Position numbers and translations under genes: made by a program
Assembly (NCBI GenBank): GCA_024803745.1
Contig: JANJXV010000037.1
Span: 6,349,501 to 6,413,500, forward strand
Source of the DNA: Megascapheus bottae
Taxonomy: Eukaryota; Chordata; Mammalia; Rodentia; Geomyidae
Length of the DNA: 64,000 bases
Direction: 5' to 3'
In this document: positions 23,373 through 35,186 of the stretch, piece after piece
Numbering within the stretch: position 1 is the stretch's first letter
How the letters are laid out: each line of letters starts with the position of its first letter
The notes under the pieces: model-generated
The model's input: only the letters and a program-made list of their open reading frames with translations
Database searches by the model: none
Told to the model about the DNA's origin: nothing

Positions 23373-25017
23373 CATTCCCTCTACTTTTTTTTAACAGGAT
23401 TTTTTTGTTGGTTTTATTATGCTGATTTCCTAAGTATATAATATCCTTTCATATTTACTCCTGTTTCTTTCCTTTTCAATTACTTCAAACCCCACGTAAA
23501 ACAGACCAACTAACTAAAGCAAAATCCATGTTCAATGTTTTGATAAAATTAGGCCACTATTTGTCTTCATAAATACCAAAGCATGACATTTATGTGTGAC
23601 ACCTACATGTGTGACATCTACATGAGCAGAACAAGAAAGCAACAATGAGAGACCTAACCATACAGAGAACAGAACTCCTACTAGTGAACCAATGTGTCAT
23701 AAACACACAGTCAGCCAGTCTGGGATTGAGCATAGAAAGTGATAGAATTCTTCCATAACAAACATTGAGCAAAAAGTGTGACCTGAATGCATGACAGCAA
23801 GGTAATCCCAAAGGCCTTCGTGCTCACCTACCAAGACTCCTTTCCAAAACAGCCACATGCTGAGAAGAATATGTTGGCCTAGCAGACAAATTGAACCATA
23901 TAGGGAACAATTCATAAAAGAAAAAGAAGGTTCTAGGCCAAAATGGGGAAAAGGAACATATTCAGGAAATCTCAGAAATCTTCCAACATTACATTGACAT
24001 TATACCAAAGCAATCCTAAAATTACAAAAGCTTATTAAACATTCCATCTCTCTAAGCATTCAGAAAATACAATCATACATACATTATATATGTATATAAT
24101 CAATAAGAAACTGCTGAGATCAAGTTCTATACAAAGTTATAATAAAAAGAGTAAGTGATAGAATAATAATTCCCAGGTGAAGATATGACTAGAAAAAGAA
24201 GAGGTAAAGAAGCAAATGACAGTCCTACCTGAAATGACTTTATGCCAAGAAACAAAATAAAGAAACAGGCACATAAAGGAGATGAATATCATAACCTATT
24301 GTTCCACAATGAGTTCAAATACACAAAGAAATCAAACGTAACACATTGAAAAATGAAATGCAGTAGAATTAGAAAAGATTTAGAATTCAAATGACTATTT
24401 ATAAAAGAATTGCCAGTAAAGGAATAAATAATTTCAGCAATGAAAACTGATTTGGGAGTACAAAGGACATAAATACAATTACAAACATCTTAGTAAAACA
24501 AGATCATTTCAAAGATAATAAAATTAAGATTTTAAAAAAGGTTCGAAGGAGAGTGAAAGTGTTTAAAAATATCAAAATTCAATCTACAGATAATAACAGT
24601 TCCTGATGAAAACTGAAGCTTAGCATCTGGGAAATTAGAAGCTAAATCTAGGAAACCAGACTGGGAATTTATAATTTGTATGTTAAATCTATTTTTCTGT
24701 GTTCCAGCTTCAGTCCTTAGAGTTAAATCTCAGATTAGACTCCCCCAAAATAAATAAACACAGTAACTTAGAAGAGTAACAAAAATATTAACTTTTGATT
24801 TTACAATTTGGTATTTGGGGATTTTTGTGTAAATTGTTTTTATATTTCTTTCTCAGATTTTATTTTTGTTTTATTTTTCTCCTTTTTTCTGCAGTCATTG
24901 TATGTGAACCACAACACACAACTTCACCTCATAGACATATCTTCTTCTTCCCTTTCCCATGACCTTCCCCTGTTTCTACACACTTCATACTCACAATTAG
25001 AGAAGCCTGACCAACTG
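23373..25017. other. A-rich anonymous region, possibly old L1 body
   Basis: Strand-biased A-rich sequence from about 23900 to 24660, the compositional pattern of L1 plus-strand coding DNA. No definite motif was found and no gene was seen. Confidence 0.35.
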
Positions 25018-25246
25018 GTTGAGGGTGCTCTACATCTGTAATCCTAGCTACTCAAGAGGCTGAGATCTGAGGATTGCAGTTCAAAGCCAACCTAGCCAAG
25101 AAAATCCTTGAGACTCTGATCCCCCAGATAACCAGAAGTGGAGCAATAGCTCATGTGGTAAAGAGCCAGCCTTGAGCAAAAGGAGCTCAGCGATAGTGCC
25201 TAGACCCTGAGTTCAAACCTCATGACAGACAAAAGAAAAAAAAAAG
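25018..25246 (+). mobile_element. B1-like/Geo SINE
   Basis: A full-length copy: 'ctgtaatcctagctactcaa' (B1), the 'tctgatcccccagataacca' linker, a Geo half and an A-rich tail. Confidence 0.88.
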
Positions 25247-26379
25247 AATATCAAACTTTCACTGTCATTCATCCTATATGTGCTCCCCATTCTATATCCT
25301 TGGAGTCACTTGGGGGAAACCCTCCTCTGAATATGTGAAGCTGGTGAGAAGTTCACTATCTACAAATCAAGCTCAGGCTTCAATGTCATTTAAGAAAATA
25401 TAGGCTGCCACTTCTTTTATCCTTTGCTTTTGTAAGTTTGTTGCAAAATCTTGAGTCTAGGCATTCAGGGCCATGACAACTTGTCCTTTCTTCCTTCACC
25501 AAGCCTAGCTATAGCAGGCCTAGAATACTGGAGCCACAGTTTTCCCTACCGCATTCCCTCCAGTCATTAAGCTGCTTAACAGGAGGGACAAACCATGTCC
25601 TCCCAGTTTCTATAACCATCTGTTATATTCCATGATGATCATATTCCACTTGGATTTATGTGGAATAGAGAGTAGACAATTCCACAATTAAGAAAGCTAT
25701 CAAAATCAATGATTGCTTTTGGAGATAGATTATAGAGGGAATACAAGTTTTAATACAAGCAAAGTAGAAGAGCAGTCAGGAGAAAAAGTTGAGAGAGAGA
25801 GGGGAAGAGAGAGTGCATAAAAGAGAGACAGAGACAGAGAAAGTGAGAGAGTGCACACTAAGAAGCACCCTTTTAAGATCACAACATATTATGGAGACTC
25901 AAAGAATGTGACATGTTCTAAAAAGCACACACGCAGAAGTCAGAACCAAACCTGGACAGGATAGAATGTATATCTCAAGCACTTAAACACAAGATTTGCA
26001 ACATACATCAAGAACAATAGATTGCCTTGATCGAGGGGAAACTCCAAGGATGCCACACCTAAAAACACTGCAGTTACCTCTGGAAGTCCACTATACCTGT
26101 GCACATTCTCAGCTGGGTCCTCTCAAACATTGTCAGAGAAGGAATCCAAGTAGCTAAGCACTGGCTGATGTGTGGCAAAGAATTATAACCTCACTGAAGT
26201 GTGGTAACAGCCTCCATATCACTCCTAAATATAATAGTTAAGGGAGAAAATATGGCTGAGAAATGGCCTCCTGTACAAGATGTAACCAGGCTTATGGTTC
26301 CTAGGGACTAGCCCTAGGTTAAAAGATAAAGACAAGGAGTAATAGAAAATCTGAGTGATATCAGAAAATACACCATGAG
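25247..26379. other. anonymous sequence with a GA-rich tract
   Basis: A purine tract (GAGAGA and related) lies at about 25788-25850. No gene was recognised. Confidence 0.4.
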
Positions 26380-26639
26380 TAAAAATTAAAAACTTAATCA
26401 ATTCAGCTCCATTAAGTCACTAAATAAATGACCTATTTAACAAAAGCAACAAAACTGTCGCTTAGAAGGTTAACCAATTACATATTGCCTTCTGAAGACT
26501 TACTGTAATATATTACAAAAAATATATAAATTCCAAAATAATATGAGTATTGTAAAGAAACAGAGAAGTGTGATTGATCTATGCGCAAGGAAACAAAAGA
26601 GTGAGCAATAGACACTGCATGTGAATAAGCCTATCTTAA

Positions 26640-26880
26640 AAGCTTCATAAGAAAAAGAATGACTCAATTATATGACATACTCCACAGAGGTTAAGAGCTG
26701 ACCTCTTATCAGGAACAGCTGTGACCACAAGCTAATGGGATGACAAAGTTCAAGTGTTGGAACTTAAAAGCAAAAGTCTATCAATTAAAAGTCCCATGTC
26801 CGACGAAACTATCTTTAAATAGCAAGCACAAAATTAAGAACAAAAATGAAGAAAATTGCTAACATGTATGCCTAACATGC
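26640..26880 (+). mobile_element. ancient L1 ORF1 3' end relic
   Basis: The stretch from 'gacctcttatcaggaacagc' through 'taatgggatgacaaagttca' to 'gtccgacgaaactatcttta' matches, in order, the end of ORF1 in old mammalian L1 elements. The element probably extends upstream toward 26380, where it can no longer be recognised. Confidence 0.6.
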
Positions 26881-27044
26881 CTCTTTTCCTACTGAAAAGA
26901 GATAATACCACCTGGTAAATTGGATTCGTATAAAAAAGGGTCCTTAAAGGTATGTGTATGAATATATATCCATATATCATCCATCCATGGACATATATGT
27001 ATATATATAGTATGTTTAAATATCTTATAGAAATGCTATATATA

Positions 27045-27540
27045 ATTATTTTTTAATTTTATTGTCAAGGTGATGTACAGATTTTCCTCCCATTTTTGCC
27101 CCCAACCACCCCCCAGCAGTCATAAACTGACTCTATTATGAGCATCACTGTTGTATTGATTCATCCTTTGTCCTTGTCTCACTATTTTATTGTTCCCTTC
27201 CCTTCTCCAACTCAGATACATATATATACATATAAGACACAGGGAACCAAAATCAAATACAGTGACAACAGGGGATAAAACAAAGGATAAAGACAAAAAG
27301 AAAGGAAAAAGAAATAACTTTACACAGTAAATTAAAAACACCACCAACAAAGAAAAACCTTATTTCCATATCTTGGCATTCATTTCACTTAGCCTCATCT
27401 GATATGGTCATATGTACATAGCTATTGAGTTATTATGACCCTCTTCTAAGACTATCCTAGAAATACACTAATTATTACAGATAAGAGAAGCCATGGAGCC
27501 TATGCTTCTATGGGTCTGGCTTACTTCACTTAATATTTGA
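27045..27540 (-). mobile_element. older LINE-1 3' end, minus strand
   Basis: The layout parallels the L1 3' ends at 7766-8200 and 52495-52900 ('gtctggcttacttcacttaa' at about 27516, the 'aagccatggagcctatgctt' block), but with a different 3'UTR containing C-runs at 27098-27115. Only the last codons of ORF2 and the 3'UTR are kept. Confidence 0.82.
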
Positions 27541-27784
27541 TAAAAATCAGCACAATGCAGTCAAATTGAGCAAGGTTGTATTGAAGTTAGGAAATGAAAT
27601 ATATGGTGACTTAAGGGCAAATAATGAAAAGAACCTAAAAAAGTTAATGGAAAGGTAATATAACAAGCTTTATAAGTGTATATTTTCTTAGTTTTTTGAT
27701 TATGTCAAATTGTGGAAAATAAAATTATAATAATATATGCACGCAGACATACATAGAAGTGTAGTAGTAATTGAATAGAAAGAT

Positions 27785-28002
27785 TGCTGGGCACAATGGC
27801 TCACACCTGTAATCCTAGCTACTCAGGAGACTGAACTCTGAGGATCAATGTTCAAAGCCAGTCAGGGCACAGATTGACCTGAGACTTTTATCTCCAATTA
27901 ACATGTAGAAAACAAGTGGGGCTTGGTTTAAGGGTAGGGTGGTAGCTTTGAGCTGAAGAGCTCAGGGACAGCTCCCAGGCTAGTTCAAGCCCCATGACCC
28001 AC

Positions 28003-28005
<3 letters not shown>
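27785..28005 (+). mobile_element. B1-like/Geo SINE with expanded tail
   Basis: A full-length copy ('gctcacacctgtaatcctag', the linker 'ctccaattaacatgtagaaa'). The 3' end 'catgacccacaaaagagaga' merges into a GA repeat. Confidence 0.88.

Positions 28006-28074
<69 letters not shown>
28006..28074. repeat. (GA)n microsatellite grown from a SINE tail
   Basis: About 31 GA units beginning at the tail of the SINE just upstream. Confidence 0.95.
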
Positions 28075-28200
28075 AGATGCAGATATATGAAAGTAAGCAT
28101 CATACAGTTCTCCAAAACTAAGTACAGATGTAAAATAGATTCTGATAAGTTGAAATCTATAATACAGCTACTTAAAATAAATTCAAAAATTAATAAATGA

Positions 28201-28388
28201 GGGCAGGGAGCTTGGCCTGGTGGTAGAGTTCTTGGCTAGCATGAACGAAGACCTGGGTTCAATTCCTCAGTACCACATACATGGCAAAAGTTGGAAGTGG
28301 TGCTGAGGCTCAAGTGGTAGAGCTCTAGCCTTCAGAAAGTCCAAGGACAGTGCTCAGGCCCTGAGCTCAAGCCCAGGACAGGCAAAAA
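28201..28388 (+). mobile_element. IDL-Geo SINE with target-site duplication
   Basis: A full-length dimer. The flanking repeat is TAATAAATGA (28191-28200 and 28391-28400), extended by a near-match upstream. Confidence 0.92.
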
Positions 28389-28589
28389 AGTAATAAATGA
28401 ATTAGAATGACATTGGACTTAGTTAAAAAAGAATATAATAAAATCATGTTTATCTTTAAAGAACCAAAATTAAAATGGTAGATATACCCAATCATATTAA
28501 TAATATTAAATGTGCTTTCTGGAGGAGACATGTTTTAATGTAAAATGTAACTAGGAAAAATATACAAAAAATCCTGTAAACGTTACAGA

Positions 28590-28700
28590 ACAAATGGTCA
28601 ATAAACTCATTAAAAATGCTCAACATAATTAGTCATTAGAAAAATGCAAATAAAGACCATAATGACCTTTACTTCACACCCCCAGAGAGGATTTGATTAT
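28590..28700 (+). mobile_element. ancient L1 ORF2 fragment
   Basis: 'aaatgctcaacataattagt ... gaaaaatgcaaataaagacc' parallels the 'aaatgctcaacatctctggt' region of ORF2 at 1085, but strongly diverged. Confidence 0.55.
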
Positions 28701-28708
28701 TAAAACTT

Positions 28709-28815
28709 CAGATAAGCCAGATGTGTAATTTTAGCACTTGAGAGTGGAAGGCAGGAAATTCACCAATTTTAAGCCAGCCTGAGTGAAACCCAGTCTCAAA
28801 ACACCGCAGCAATAA
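28709..28815 (+). mobile_element. B1-like monomer
   Basis: A degenerate 7SL-type monomer: 'ccagatgtgtaattttagca', 'aagccagcctgagtgaaacc', then an A/C-rich tail. Confidence 0.6.
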
Positions 28816-28959
28816 TATCAATAACATTTCCTGTCACATTTCCTCTGTTTTCCACACCCCATAGCTACTGCTTACATGGGGAAATTCTGGATTACGATAG
28901 ATGAATGAAACACTCATATGCTTCAGTTCTCAATTCCAGTCCCTCTGGCCTTTGTTTGT

Positions 28960-29112
28960 TTGTTTTTTCGGTTGTGGGGCTTCAACTCTGGGTCTTCTGG
29001 TTTTCTGGTGGTTAATTGCAGATAAGAATCACACCATCTTTTGTGCCCAGGCTGGGTTGGAACCGTGATCCACAGATCTCAGCTTCCTGAATAACTAGGC
29101 TTACAGGCAATT
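28960..29112 (-). mobile_element. B1-like/Geo SINE, partly deleted
   Basis: Minus strand. The tail complement TTTGTTTGTTTG lies at 28945. The Geo half is shortened, and B1 landmarks are present to about 29110. Confidence 0.75.
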
Positions 29113-30017
29113 TTTCCTCATCATTTTTACCTACCCTAATTGAAGCCTTCCTCTGGGCTATAAATAGGCCTTATTTTTCTCCAAAATTACTTCATCGAAG
29201 TTTCCATAAAGTATAAACTTTGCTTTTTTTCTGTAGCTTCATTAAATGCATCCTTTTAATTTTGGCCAGATTCTTCAGCTTGTTACTGTGAAAGTGAAGT
29301 TCTGTTCATTCCTTGTACATCTTGAGTAGAAACAGGAACCCTTCCAGACTACTACTGAGATAATTTGGGTCTATGAAATTAAAACTTCCAAGACAGACCT
29401 TCTTTATGAAACACAATCAGTCCCCTTATCTGAAGTTCTCCATCCATAGATTCAGTCATTGGCAAATAAAAATATTCTACCAAACAACACAAAAAGTCAC
29501 CATCATTTCTTCCATCCTTTCTTTTTTAACATCCTGAGTATGGAACCTGAGGCTTCGTGCACACACTCAAACTCTCCTACCTAAGCCTCATTTTCAGCGG
29601 ACAAATTGTAAGATAGATTCATGGAGTTATCACTAGAAGAATGTCAGGAAATATAGAGTACAAAAGTCAGAGCGATGGTTATTTTCAGGGAGAATAAAAT
29701 AATACATAGAATGGAGCACTTGGGAGCTTCCATTTCCAAGAGTATTTGTTGTCTTGACTCGGTTGTGATTAACTCAGGAAATGTTCTCCTTAGAAATAAA
29801 TTCATACAGTCATAGTTTTTGTTTGGTGTAGTTTTCTACATTTATTTTTATTCTCATGATTATTCTCATTATCCTTAGCTGTTGGAATTTAACTCAGGAA
29901 CTTTTCTTCACTAGGTAGACACTGGCACTGCAACAATGTCTTCACCCTTTTCATTCATATTTTGAATAGAATCTCTTTTTAGTTTTTAAATTCTGGATCT
30001 TCAATTCTTTTTTTCTT
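29113..30017. other. anonymous sequence
   Basis: No gene was seen. A faint ID-like stretch at 29860-29950 (minus) is too degraded to call. Confidence 0.4.
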
Positions 30018-30206
30018 TTTTTGGCCAGGCCTGGGACTTGAACTCAGGGCCTGAGCACTGTCCTTATGTTTTTCTCAAGGCTAGCACTCTATCACTTGAG
30101 CCACAGCAGCACTTCCCTTTTTCTGTGTATATGGTACTAAGGAATTGAATCCAGGGCTTCATGCATGCTAGGCAAGCACTCCACCACTAGGCCATGCTCC
30201 CAGCCC
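30018..30206 (-). mobile_element. IDL-Geo SINE
   Basis: A full-length minus-strand dimer. The sequence after it (30207-30290, ending 'ctccatgcctgact') looks like the remainder of an older B1-type SINE into which it inserted. Confidence 0.9.
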
Positions 30207-30290
30207 TTGGGCCTTGATTTCTCATTATCCAAATTTCTGACTCCCAACTATCTAGAATTACAAGTATGAATCTCCATGCCTGACTATTAA

Positions 30291-31049
30291 TACATTTTGA
30301 TAGAATTTTTAAAAAATTAAATAAATAAATATTCTGAAGCTAATATAGAGATTTGGAGATTTGGCAAGACAAGTTTAGAACCATGGACAGCAGCAAGAAA
30401 GCATGAGTAAGACTCAGGTTCACATGAGAATATTTATAAAGCTGTTAAAAAGGTAAACTAATAGAATTTGGTGGCCAGCTGAGGAGATATGTGAAGAGCA
30501 GGGAGAAGATGACTAATGAATTATTGGCTCTGGGGAACATGATATGAACAGCATAGGAAAAAGATCATTGTTTCTTTCGACTCTAACAGGCTGATTATCA
30601 ATGCTCCTTGCCCAGCAACCACTCAGCCTTGGATTAGAAACACAATGTCTATTTCCTGTTGTGACTCTTATTCTCAGTTCATGAGGATTAAGTGGTGTCA
30701 CTGGACCTGGCTCATTAAAATACATATGTCATATCACAATGATAAACACAGGACTGAAACTACAGACTGAACTGGGCCCTAAGAAACTGAGAATATCTCT
30801 TTTCTCCTAAGTTCAAAACTACAAACACCTACGGCTTTTGTGTCTACTGCGAAATGAGAACTTGCCTAGCAGTGATGCCAACACCACAGAACATAGCAGG
30901 ATGGCGACACATACATGGATTTTCTGTGTGATTACTCTTAGAATGTTAATTGTGTTTTAAATCCTGCATTCAACTCAAGCCTAAAGATAGAATATTCTTG
31001 AGCTTCAGTCCTTTTCAGTTGTGTTTGAGCAACTGTATTTCAATTCTTC
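30291..31049. other. anonymous sequence
   Basis: No gene or assignable repeat. The 70-codon minus-strand frame at 30513-30725 shows no family features. Confidence 0.4.
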
Positions 31050-31268
31050 TTCTGTCTTGTGATACCAGGGATGGAACTCTAGGTCTCACATTTGCTAAAC
31101 AGAATCTCTACTACTTGAACTGTTCCTCTAGCCTTTTTATTTGCATTGGTTAATTTTGTAGTAAAGTTTTGCTTTATGCCTCGATTGGCTTGGGCTGCGG
31201 TTCTCCTATTTGGGCTTTCCCATGTTGCAGAAGAAAGAATGGCAGGCATACACTACTGCACCCAGACA
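31050..31268 (-). mobile_element. B1-dID SINE
   Basis: On the minus strand, a B1-like part (right end 'cactactgcacccagac') is joined to an ID-like part ('ccagggatggaactctaggt' at the left). Confidence 0.65.
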
Positions 31269-31309
31269 TTGTGCTTTCCTTTTACCTGAAATGACTGTCA
31301 TGCACCATC

Positions 31310-31428
31310 ATGTCCTGTGTTAGCTGAGATAAGTGTCTTATCATGGGAAGGCTGTCCAGAATTATGCTCTACAGATCTTTACCTCCCAAGTAGCTATGAG
31401 TAAGACTTGAGCCACTGAACTTGGCACA
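31310..31428 (-). mobile_element. B1-like monomer
   Basis: Reverse-complement B1 traits ('ctcccaagtagctatgagta', 'gagccactgaacttggc'). Confidence 0.6.
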
Positions 31429-31567
31429 ATCATTCCTTTATAAAGATGAGGATAAGTGAGAGTTACACCAACGAAAAATTAATGTATCAAATAAATAGAT
31501 ATGAAGGAATATTTTACTGAAAGAAAGCTTTTCTTATAGATTACTCAGCTACATAACTGATTTAACC

Positions 31568-31880
31568 TAGCACTGGCCAATAGAAATATAATGTGAACCA
31601 TATATGGGGTTTCACATTTTTCTAGCAGCCACACTTACAAAGTAAGAAATGGATGAAATGGGTAGTGTTAATGCTATTTAAGATTCAGAGATTAATTTAT
31701 GTATATTTTTAACCTAATACCTACAAAACCATTTCAACACATGATCAGTTCTATGTTAAAATACCATATCTTCTTTCGTACTGATTCTGTGAAACAGACT
31801 TAAGTTTTAGACATGTATCACATCTTAATTTGGCCTAGCTTCCTACCAATTGCTCAAGAACCACTGTCGGCTGGTCACTA
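31568..31880 (+). mobile_element. ancient non-autonomous DNA-transposon-like repeat
   Basis: It starts 'ctggccaatagaaatataat' and continues with 'ttttctagcagccacactta' and 'ttaatttggcctagcttcct'. I associate this pattern with an old mammalian hAT-type MER element. The exact family is not assigned. Confidence 0.5.
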
Positions 31881-32699
31881 TTAACTTACCAACAAGGACC
31901 TTGGGTCATTTCCTAAATTTTACAGTCTAGTCTGCCTTCTCCTTTGTGTCTTTCATAACATCTTAGTGTTGCCTGATACATTAAAAGTGCCAAATTTCAC
32001 ACGCTCATTGAACAGAGTAAAAAAAAGTAATAACAGCCCGGGCTGATCAAAGCATGTTGGCTGCTGAGCTGAAATTAGGAAAGAGCTATGAGAGAAACAG
32101 ATATAAATTATTTACTGTCAGTCAATGTTGACATCGCTGGGGTAAATTTGTTTGTTAGGGTTCACACTTCTTCATGTGTGTGACTATCGGGGTTGACTCC
32201 CCTTCCTCTCCGGTAAAGATAATTCATTCAATCATCAAAAAAGATCCCAAAAAATTAAGCATTTTAACCATTCGCATTTTATCCATAAAGCAAAAAGGGA
32301 ATAATGAGCACAAGTGGGCCTTGAACTTAGGATAGCTGGATCATGAATCCACATGAGCAAGCACTATACTGTTTTCATGTTGTAATATGCCTGGAGAGAG
32401 GCATTTTTTCCCAATATAGGGTTCAAGCAAGATATTTGTTCTTCTCTTCTCTGGCAGTTTGGGTATGGCTATTTATTTAATGCTTGGACAATCGGTTGTT
32501 CCTATTAAAAAATCCAAAGCTTGGGGAAGTGTTATAAACACAAAGCCTATGTGATAGTTTGGTCACTGTAGAGGCCAAGGGCCAAAGCCAGAGCTCTCTG
32601 TTCCATCAGTTTTCCAAAACCAAATGTATAGCTTCCTGTTTATTTATGAAGTCCTGATATCCCTAAGATAAGGGTCCTTGTGGTGAAAACATCTGGACT
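31881..32699. other. anonymous, possibly conserved noncoding
   Basis: 32025-32215 is a repeat-free stretch with balanced composition. No coding signal was seen. Confidence 0.35.
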
Positions 32700-32880
32700 C
32701 CATTTTTATTATCTGCAAGTAGGATTGTTGATCAACAACAACAGAGTAAGCATCATTGTAAGCATTTTGTATAAGAAGAAATTATGGCTTCAAAAAGTTG
32801 AGCCTATTATTCAGGATGTGAATAGTAGTACTGAAATTTGGACAGGGACGTGTTGTTCCTAACTATCTGCTTTCCAGGGA
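32700..32880 (-). mobile_element. MIR relic
   Basis: The order of motifs ('gtaagcattttgtataagaa', 'gaagaaattatggcttcaaa', 'gaatagtagtactgaaattt') fits a minus-strand MIR core. Highly diverged. Confidence 0.55.
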
Positions 32881-33007
32881 CTAAGTCCTAAACCTATGAA
32901 GCTAAGTTTACTAACTCCAGGCTCAGTTTTCTTTCTTTAATGCTTATGCTCCAAGTCCCTGACAATAAATTTTTGCATCAAAGCAAAGGGCTAAAATGAA
33001 ATGCAGA

Positions 33008-33008
33008 A

Positions 33009-33080
<72 letters not shown>
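33008..33080. repeat. (GA)n microsatellite
   Basis: About 36 GA units with two early interruptions. Confidence 0.95.
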
Positions 33081-33082
<2 letters not shown>

Positions 33083-34094
33083 AAATCCTTAGGGAGAAAA
33101 GTTTAACACTATAGCAGAGCTATGCAGGAGATATTTAAAGAACCAGATACTCATCACAAGTAGTTGGTCATCAATTTCATCTGCTGCCACAAACATCTGT
33201 CTTCCCTAAACTACAAACAGTCATTTTGTTCCCAGGACTTTAGCTGCAGCTCAACAGAGAGGAAGATAAGAGTTGGGACTTGCACAGTTTCCATCTTATG
33301 GTCACATCTGTATAACAGTCATCTAGTTAAAACCCAAGTGGCTTCCAAGGGGAGCTAGAGAAAGCAACACTATAAATACACTCCTGCAAACACAGCTGCT
33401 CCTCCCCGATGGCTGTGTGCATGTCCCCATGCACTGTTGTTGAGAATGCTGAGAAGATGGATTTACAGCCAGAAAAGGGCAGCATGATGCTGAAGCACTG
33501 AATGTATGACTGGTGAATATGTAAATTAGAGGATTCTCAGAGAAAAAAAATAACTCAAAACTTCAACAGCATAAAATTACACACATATGATGATGAGCAA
33601 TTAGGAGCATACAACACAGGGAAGACAACAACTGTAATACAAGCTCATCTCCAGCAAGGCAGGGTGAAATACAGACAGAATGTAATTCTCAAACGCTATT
33701 AGAACCAGTGTAAATAAATTCAAGTTGCTCGACATATAATTGACAGAATATATTTACAAATTCACCAAGTGAATTTTTTTTTTCATAGAAATCTCATTTC
33801 TACTGATACTGGCATCAGTAGTAAAAAAGGACGCACTGCAAGGATAGTTATTGTGCAATTTTGTTTCTAAAATCTAATCATGGAAATAAAGTGTCAGGAA
33901 GAAGTGGACTGATAATTATAGTAGACTCACATATTGGAATATAAAACAGGGGTCTGAAAACTGAGCTCTATATACAAGGACCTGACATAATATGAACAAT
34001 AAAATGACCTGGAGAAAAAGCAAGCAACAGAATAATGTGATAAATTAATCCAGTAGATGTGCAGGTACATGCACGTGGAATAGTACTGTATTGC
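33081..34094. other. anonymous sequence
   Basis: No gene or assignable repeat. Confidence 0.4.
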
Positions 34095-34255
34095 TTTCCA
34101 TATTTAAATTCACTTAAATCTTACAAATAACCTGTGAGTGAGACACTATTGTTAGTTTAACTCATAGATAAGGAAATGAAGCAAGTTATGGGCAAAAGAA
34201 ATACCTAAGCCAAGCTTACATTTGCCCAATGGAATGGAGACAGTGAGGATCGGAT
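34095..34255 (-). mobile_element. MIR relic
   Basis: 'acaaataacctgtgagtgag', 'tagataaggaaatgaagcaa' and 'cccaatggaatggagac' follow the MIR core in reverse orientation. Confidence 0.72.
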
Positions 34256-35170
34256 TATTAGATTTTCCTTCCCACAATTCTACGATTTCAAATTTTCTTC
34301 ACTAAACTATTTAATGAGCTGGAAAACAAGACCTTGAAAATCTGTTTTTCACCCCCAAGATATCCATGCATCCAGGGATTCATAACTTTCTTTGCCCTTA
34401 CTAATAGCCACTTCCCCCACCTCAACACTGCCTCAGCAGAACACTTCTCAGCTCTCCTCCGTGCATGCCTCCCACTTCTGGTGGAAATGAAAAACTCTGC
34501 TTCTTTGATTTCCCTGAAGGAGAGGGGACTGCAATGTCTCCTCCTTCACCATTAGCAAATATTTCTCAATATTCACACTCAAGAGCACTTTGCTCAATTA
34601 AACCCCATCATGCCACAATCATATTTATATACTATAAATACTGGACAATGTATACAAAGGACCCCTCAAATGATAAATGGTCACCATGATGACCCAGCTG
34701 AATCATGAATTGTATTTTAGATATTGATTAGGCTAACAAGTAGATATTGCCTGATAGTTTCAAAACCATACATTAATCCAGTTACAATCTATCCCTTGTA
34801 CTATATCCAAAATGCTGTTATATATAACATTATATTAAGCTGACTGGAAAACATGGCTTCAAGTAAATGGGATGAAGTAAGGGGCCAATAGAGCTTAATC
34901 ATCCCTCCATCTGGCATTTAAGAGGATTATTATAATCCACATCAACCATTATATTCCAGGAGTTACACCCATCCCTGCTTCATTTCAGGTCTGCATCCTG
35001 AATATATGATGTTTATGAATGCTATGATATCCTTTTGTAGTAATGTAGTTACTTCAGTTATTAACTCCTACATCAACTGTAAATACATGATTATTTCTAA
35101 TAAGTAAAGGGAAAGCACTGCTTAGCTGGAAAACTGGCTGAAGATTCTAAAACGAAAGACAAAATCACTC
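34256..35170. other. anonymous sequence
   Basis: No gene was seen. The overlapping frames at 34334-34689 have no family features. Confidence 0.4.
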
Positions 35171-35186
35171 AAAAATGTCAGGCTTT

